DNA from: Thermoplasmata archaeon
GTDB lineage: Archaea > Thermoplasmatota > Thermoplasmata > Methanomassiliicoccales > Methanomethylophilaceae
Reading direction: 5' to 3'
Length of the DNA: 46,190 nt
Assembly: GCA_015063235.1 (NCBI GenBank)
Contig: SUSW01000046.1
Span: 1-46,190, forward strand
The translations under genes were made by a program, and so were the position numbers. Each line of letters opens with the position of its first letter. Positions within the stretch are counted from its first letter, which is position 1. Below the pieces are notes generated by a model that was not told the origin of the DNA, did no database searches, and saw nothing but the letters and a program-made list of their open reading frames with translations. Shown in pieces: positions 42,780 through 46,190 of the stretch.

Positions 42780-43451
42780 ATGTTTGAGGGCATCAAGGCA
42801 GTAGGGTTCGACCTAGACGGGACGTTCCTGAACACCCATGTGGATTACGCCAGGATCGACAGGGCAGACCGTGAAGCCTGCCTCAGACATAATATCCCCT
42901 TCGACGACCTGGAATTCCCCACCATCAAGAGACAGAGGGCACCCATCAGATCATGGCTGGAGGCCAACGGTAGGATAGATGAATTCGATGCCCTTTGCAA
43001 AGAGATAGATGATGAGCTCACAGCCTCCGAACTGGAGTTCATACACGAAGCGAAGCCGTTCCCCGGAAGCCTCGAATGCGTACCTGTCCTGAGATCTAAG
43101 GGACTGAAGGTCGGACTGCTCACCAGAGGTAGCTGCCGGTACGGAAATGAGGCACTGACGAGGGTGGGGGTAAGAGAAGGGTTTGACGCAGTGGTGGGAA
43201 GAGATTCCATAGACTTCGATCTCGCCAAACCGTCGCCCAAGGCCATGGAGCACTTTGCCGAGGCCCTCGGCGTCAAACCGTCGGAGATACTCTATCTGGG
43301 TGACAACGTCACCGACTATTATTCCGCCAGGGATGCCGGCGCACAGTTCATAGGTGTCCTCTCAGGCTCAATGAACAAGGATAAGTGGCTGAAAGAGGAT
43401 CCCGACATGATCACCCTGGAGTACGCCGGGGACGTCATCAAATTCTTCTAA
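42780..43451 (+). CDS. HAD-superfamily hydrolase (phosphoglycolate-phosphatase-like)
   Basis: 223 residues with all four HAD motifs: FDLDGTFLNT (residues 9-18), LLTRGS (about 115), K in DLAKPSPKA (about 145) and LGDNVTDYYSA (about 170). A helical cap domain sits at about 20-90. It is a phosphatase acting on a small phosphorylated molecule; the substrate is not known. I chose ATG 42780; the open frame from 42732 lies inside ycaO. It is the likely last gene of the rnpB-downstream operon. Confidence 0.85.
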   Translation: MFEGIKAVGFDLDGTFLNTHVDYARIDRADREACLRHNIPFDDLEFPTIKRQRAPIRSWLEANGRIDEFDALCKEIDDELTASELEFIHEAKPFPGSLECVPVLRSKGLKVGLLTRGSCRYGNEALTRVGVREGFDAVVGRDSIDFDLAKPSPKAMEHFAEALGVKPSEILYLGDNVTDYYSARDAGAQFIGVLSGSMNKDKWLKEDPDMITLEYAGDVIKFF

Positions 43452-43453
43452 AC

Positions 43454-43942
43454 TCACCAGTGGCCCCTTACTATCCTTCTTACCAATGCGATTACCACAC
43501 AGATGACGAGGATAGATATCACTGCGATGATCACAGCCATCTCCGAACCGGAGAACTCATGATCGCTGACGCCGAAAGAATACACCTTCAGATCCGAACC
43601 GGACATCAGGCGCAGTTCATAGCTGTAATTATCGAGGTTCACAAGCGCTTTATCCTGTATCACCGCTGAGAGACGATCCTCGGAGATCTCCACCGGATGG
43701 TCCTCGATTACCGTATGATGCTTACTGGACGAATCAAAATAAGTGACATCAGCTTCCCAGATCCCATCGGAAAAGGGCTCGCTCTCAGTCACGAGGATCT
43801 TTCCATCGTTATTAAAGTACTCCACATTTCCATGGTCCGAGCTGGGCAAGAAGATGATTATCGCAATCGTAACAGCTACTATGCCCACCACTACGACGAT
43901 GCCAATCAGTCTGGATAGCTGCCTGTCCATTATACCGTTCAT
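43454..43942 (-). CDS. Hypothetical protein with N- and C-terminal membrane helices
   Basis: 162 residues. Hydrophobic helices at about residues 12-32 and 133-155 flank a soluble, probably extracytoplasmic, acidic domain. The tail is basic (RRIVRGHW). No family recognised. It converges on the HAD gene, with a gap of 2 bp. The 233 bp on its 5' side (43943-44175) contain nothing I can identify. Confidence 0.55.
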   Translation of the reverse strand: MNGIMDRQLSRLIGIVVVVGIVAVTIAIIIFLPSSDHGNVEYFNNDGKILVTESEPFSDGIWEADVTYFDSSSKHHTVIEDHPVEISEDRLSAVIQDKALVNLDNYSYELRLMSGSDLKVYSFGVSDHEFSGSEMAVIIAVISILVICVVIALVRRIVRGHW

Positions 43943-44175
43943 TAATCAATACTTTCAGATTAAAAAATTGCTACATGACAGCCCTTCATATCAGACATAT
44001 TTTGCAATCGAATTCTATATGTCTGGGTGGGGGCGTCGATAACAACTGCCTCTACGAACAGGTTCACGAGATAAATGGAATCATGGTCCCCTTCCGACTC
44101 GGAAGAATTTCATGAGTGTCGCGGTTTCGAATAGGCCAGCTCACAACTGCTTTTCAAATCGTTGTAGGCTGATAA

Positions 44176-44925
44176 TCAGAGTCCACCTGTGAGATAATCC
44201 ACCGCCAGCGTGATTACAATACCTATCGCGAAAATCACGATCGTGGATAGGCTATTCCTGTTCTCCCCTTCGAAGGCTCCCGGCACCATCTCGGCCAACG
44301 CCGCATACATGAATATCCCTGCGGAGAAGCACAGGGCAAGGCCCGATATACCGACCAGCACCCTGGTGAACAGGAATCCGAACACGATGAGTGACAGCGG
44401 ACAGATGAAGCAATAGACCACCATCATCTTCTTGGCAGAGGCGGTATCGGAACCCGATATGATCTGATTCGCCAGAGCGAATACCTCCACTCCCTTGTGA
44501 AGGCACATGGCTATCAATATGGCAATCTCTGTCCCTCCGCCCACGTTGAGACCCGTAGCGACCACTGCTCCGTCGATGACCGCATCGACACAGAATCCTA
44601 CCCACATCCCCTTAGAGCTGATGTCCTCATTATGATTCTTGATACTGACAAGATGGAGAAGATATCCTATCATCAAGACGAACAGGAACCCGCCCATCAT
44701 AAGTACCGAACAGAAGACATGACCATGTCCTTCGGCCTCTATACGGTCCAAGGCCTCCGGTATCATCATGATGAACAGCACACCGATCATAATCCCGGCA
44801 CTGAGGGTGAACACCCTGGTCTGAAGCTTCGGGTTGCCCGTAAAACGGAAAGGCATATACGCGGCCACCAAACTGATGACCAGAATAAGCCCAGCTGCGG
44901 ACAGGGATGCAACGGTGGGATCCAT
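44176..44925 (-). CDS. ZIP-family metal transporter
   Basis: 249 residues, about eight membrane helices, of the ZIP family of divalent-metal permeases. The metal-binding helix pair carries DAVIDGAVVATGLNVG (about residues 113-128) and CLHKGVEVFALAN (about 140-152). The polar loop that often holds His residues has only EGHGHV. The substrate is probably Zn, Fe or Mn. It is monocistronic. Confidence 0.85.
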   Translation of the reverse strand: MDPTVASLSAAGLILVISLVAAYMPFRFTGNPKLQTRVFTLSAGIMIGVLFIMMIPEALDRIEAEGHGHVFCSVLMMGGFLFVLMIGYLLHLVSIKNHNEDISSKGMWVGFCVDAVIDGAVVATGLNVGGGTEIAILIAMCLHKGVEVFALANQIISGSDTASAKKMMVVYCFICPLSLIVFGFLFTRVLVGISGLALCFSAGIFMYAALAEMVPGAFEGENRNSLSTIVIFAIGIVITLAVDYLTGGL

Positions 44926-45005
44926 TATTGGACGTATCTCCCAACTATTAATAAACTAAACGTACAATCGGCCAGTTGTAAGCCTTCAGTCATTACTCGA
45001 ATATA

Positions 45006-45031
45006 AAAAAAGAACCGCCCTGGATGGGCGG
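45006..45031 (-). terminator. Terminator of the FAD-linked oxidase gene
   Basis: On the minus strand CCGCCC-ATCCA-GGGCGG is followed by TTCTTTTTTT, a classical hairpin plus T-run 22 nt after the stop codon at 45054. Confidence 0.75.
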
Positions 45032-45053
45032 TAAAAGGTTTATGATGATCTGT

Positions 45054-46190
45054 TTACTGGCTTCCGTCACCGAGCTTGTGGTGCCTGTCCAGGGTCTTGA
45101 GGTGTTCCATCTCGTTGTATCTGAACCTCTCGCGGTTGTCCTGGAAGGTTGTGTTCTTGGGGAACATCTTCTTCATGGTCTGGAGCATGACGCTTCCCAT
45201 GGACATGATGGGCTTGGAGAGGCCGATTCCGAATCTGGTTGAACCGCACACGACGTGACCGGGGTTCACGACATCGTGGGAGTCCAGGACGGTCTTGAGA
45301 TCCCTCATCTTCTTGACGGTGGGGACATTGTGGATGACGTCGAGCTGCCATGCGAAGAACACTCCGAGACCGGTGGACCTTCCGCCGAACTCTGCTGCCC
45401 TGTCTCCCATGAAGAAGTTGAATCCGAACGGGAGCATTCCGGTAAGGAGCTCGTCGTCCTTGAAGTAGTAGGGCATGAACAGGGTTGTGGACCTGTCGAC
45501 CATGACACCGATGATTCCTCCGGGTTCCATCTTCATCTCCTCGAATCCGCTGTAGCAGACACCGACGTACTCTCCCCAGTTGTGGGTGGGGACGATGACC
45601 TCTGCAGGAATCTCTCCCACTCCGACCTTCCTGGCGCGGAACTCATAGCATCTCTCCTCCCACTCATGCTCTGCGATCTCGCCAGAGATCTTCCTTCCGC
45701 CGAACTCCTCTGCGGCGGCATCGGCGAACTTCTCTCCGAGGTCGTTGTGGGCCGCGTCTCCCTGGAAGGTGACGAGGAACACGTTGGATACGTCGGGTGC
45801 GTGGATACCTGCCTTGCGCTGGTTCTCGAAGTGCATGTAGTCTGACCATGCCATGTGGAGGGGCACGACGGACGGGTCCTGGACGATCTTCTGCAGTGCG
45901 GGGTCCGCATCGCTGAGGTTGTCGTACTCGTATCCGAGGTACCTGTACTCCCCGAGAGGATAGATCCTGAATGTGACATCGGCGAGGATTCCAAGTGTTC
46001 CCTCCGCTCCGGAGAAGAACTGGTTGAGGTTGTAGCTCATTCCGTAGGATCCGATGTTATCGAATCCGGTGGTCACGATGGAACCGTCATCGACGATGAC
46101 GTGGGAGTTCAGGACGTTGTCCTTGGCGGATCCGTACTTGTAGGAACCGATTCCCATACCGTTGGTGGAGATCCATGCTCCGATTGTTCC
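45054..46190 (-). CDS. FAD-linked oxidase (GlcD/D-lactate dehydrogenase-type), C-terminal part
   Basis: The gene runs off the window; 378 codons are seen with no start. The beginning carries the end of the FAD-binding domain: TIGAWISTNGMGIGSYKYG, then FFSGAEGTLGILADVTF, the usual second FAD-contact region. The rest is the substrate/cap domain. It is a flavoprotein oxidising a 2-hydroxyacid or similar, membrane-associated or soluble. No Fe-S motif is present in the visible part. The ATG at 46157 is inside the domain and is not the start. The stop is TAA. Confidence 0.85.
   Translation of the reverse strand, partial: GTIGAWISTNGMGIGSYKYGSAKDNVLNSHVIVDDGSIVTTGFDNIGSYGMSYNLNQFFSGAEGTLGILADVTFRIYPLGEYRYLGYEYDNLSDADPALQKIVQDPSVVPLHMAWSDYMHFENQRKAGIHAPDVSNVFLVTFQGDAAHNDLGEKFADAAAEEFGGRKISGEIAEHEWEERCYEFRARKVGVGEIPAEVIVPTHNWGEYVGVCYSGFEEMKMEPGGIIGVMVDRSTTLFMPYYFKDDELLTGMLPFGFNFFMGDRAAEFGGRSTGLGVFFAWQLDVIHNVPTVKKMRDLKTVLDSHDVVNPGHVVCGSTRFGIGLSKPIMSMGSVMLQTMKKMFPKNTTFQDNRERFRYNEMEHLKTLDRHHKLGDGSQ

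Noticed and set aside
41645-42835. Long minus-strand frame opposite the YcaO gene
   Set aside because: It mirrors a real coding sequence with clear YcaO motifs on the plus strand; such long antisense frames arise from codon composition.
44040-44160. tRNA-like words (GGTTTCGAAT) in the gap before the ZIP gene
   Set aside because: No acceptor, D or anticodon stems can be formed around it.

Overview
This window comes from a hydrogen-dependent methylotrophic methanogen of the order Methanomassiliicoccales (Thermoplasmatota), probably of the gut or rumen type related to Methanomethylophilus. The evidence is a complete pyrrolysine cassette of the kind found in this order: a PylS without the N-terminal tRNA-binding domain, next to a tRNA-Pyl with a minimal D-loop. 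There are also two monomethylamine methyltransferase genes with internal UAG codons, a RamA corrinoid activator, an archaeal glycerol-1-phosphate dehydrogenase, an archaeal RNase P RNA, and a YcaO protein of the type that thioamidates methyl-CoM reductase. No organism name can be read from the sequence.

Layout: 0.6-5.9 kb holds a six-gene plus-strand cluster with a corrinoid protein, a uroporphyrinogen-decarboxylase-fold methyltransferase, a zinc-ribbon protein, a hydantoinase-A-like ASKHA protein, a DUF1638 protein and a small Cys/His protein. It looks like a methyl-transfer module of unknown substrate. A minus-strand sensor with degenerate receiver and kinase domains converges on it (5.9-7.7 kb). 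From 7.9 to 13.0 kb come small unknown genes, a flavoprotein and a BtuFDC/Fep-type ABC importer whose binding protein carries dockerin-like repeats. From 13.3 to 24.8 kb are housekeeping genes: egsA, UPF0179, purC, a large surface protein, a regulator-nadM-pncC-E1-like run, and hisGCHA.

24.8-39.5 kb is the pyrrolysine/methylamine island. On the minus strand, pylT-pylS-pylB-pylC-pylD run into a paired SMR exporter and then a TerB_N/TerB_C gene interrupted by an in-frame UAG. Upstream of pylT lie a second mtmB (UAG at codon 202) and a double winged-helix regulator. Divergent from the regulator run mtmC, mtmB (UAG at codon 202) and ramA. Together these encode monomethylamine demethylation, corrinoid loading, reductive reactivation of the corrinoid, and synthesis and insertion of pyrrolysine.

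39.5-46.2 kb carries a coiled-coil protein, a small ferredoxin, rnpB followed directly by a YcaO gene and a HAD phosphatase, a ZIP metal transporter, and the C-terminal part of an FAD-linked oxidase cut by the window edge.

The most interesting observation is the TerB-family gene (24807-27179). UAG ends none of the 46 coding sequences called here if the two mtmB genes and this gene are read through. In the TerB gene the domain homology, and an internal repeat of the same domain, continue straight across the UAG. It is therefore a candidate pyrrolysine-containing (or UAG-readthrough) protein that is not a methyltransferase, lying just downstream of pylD.
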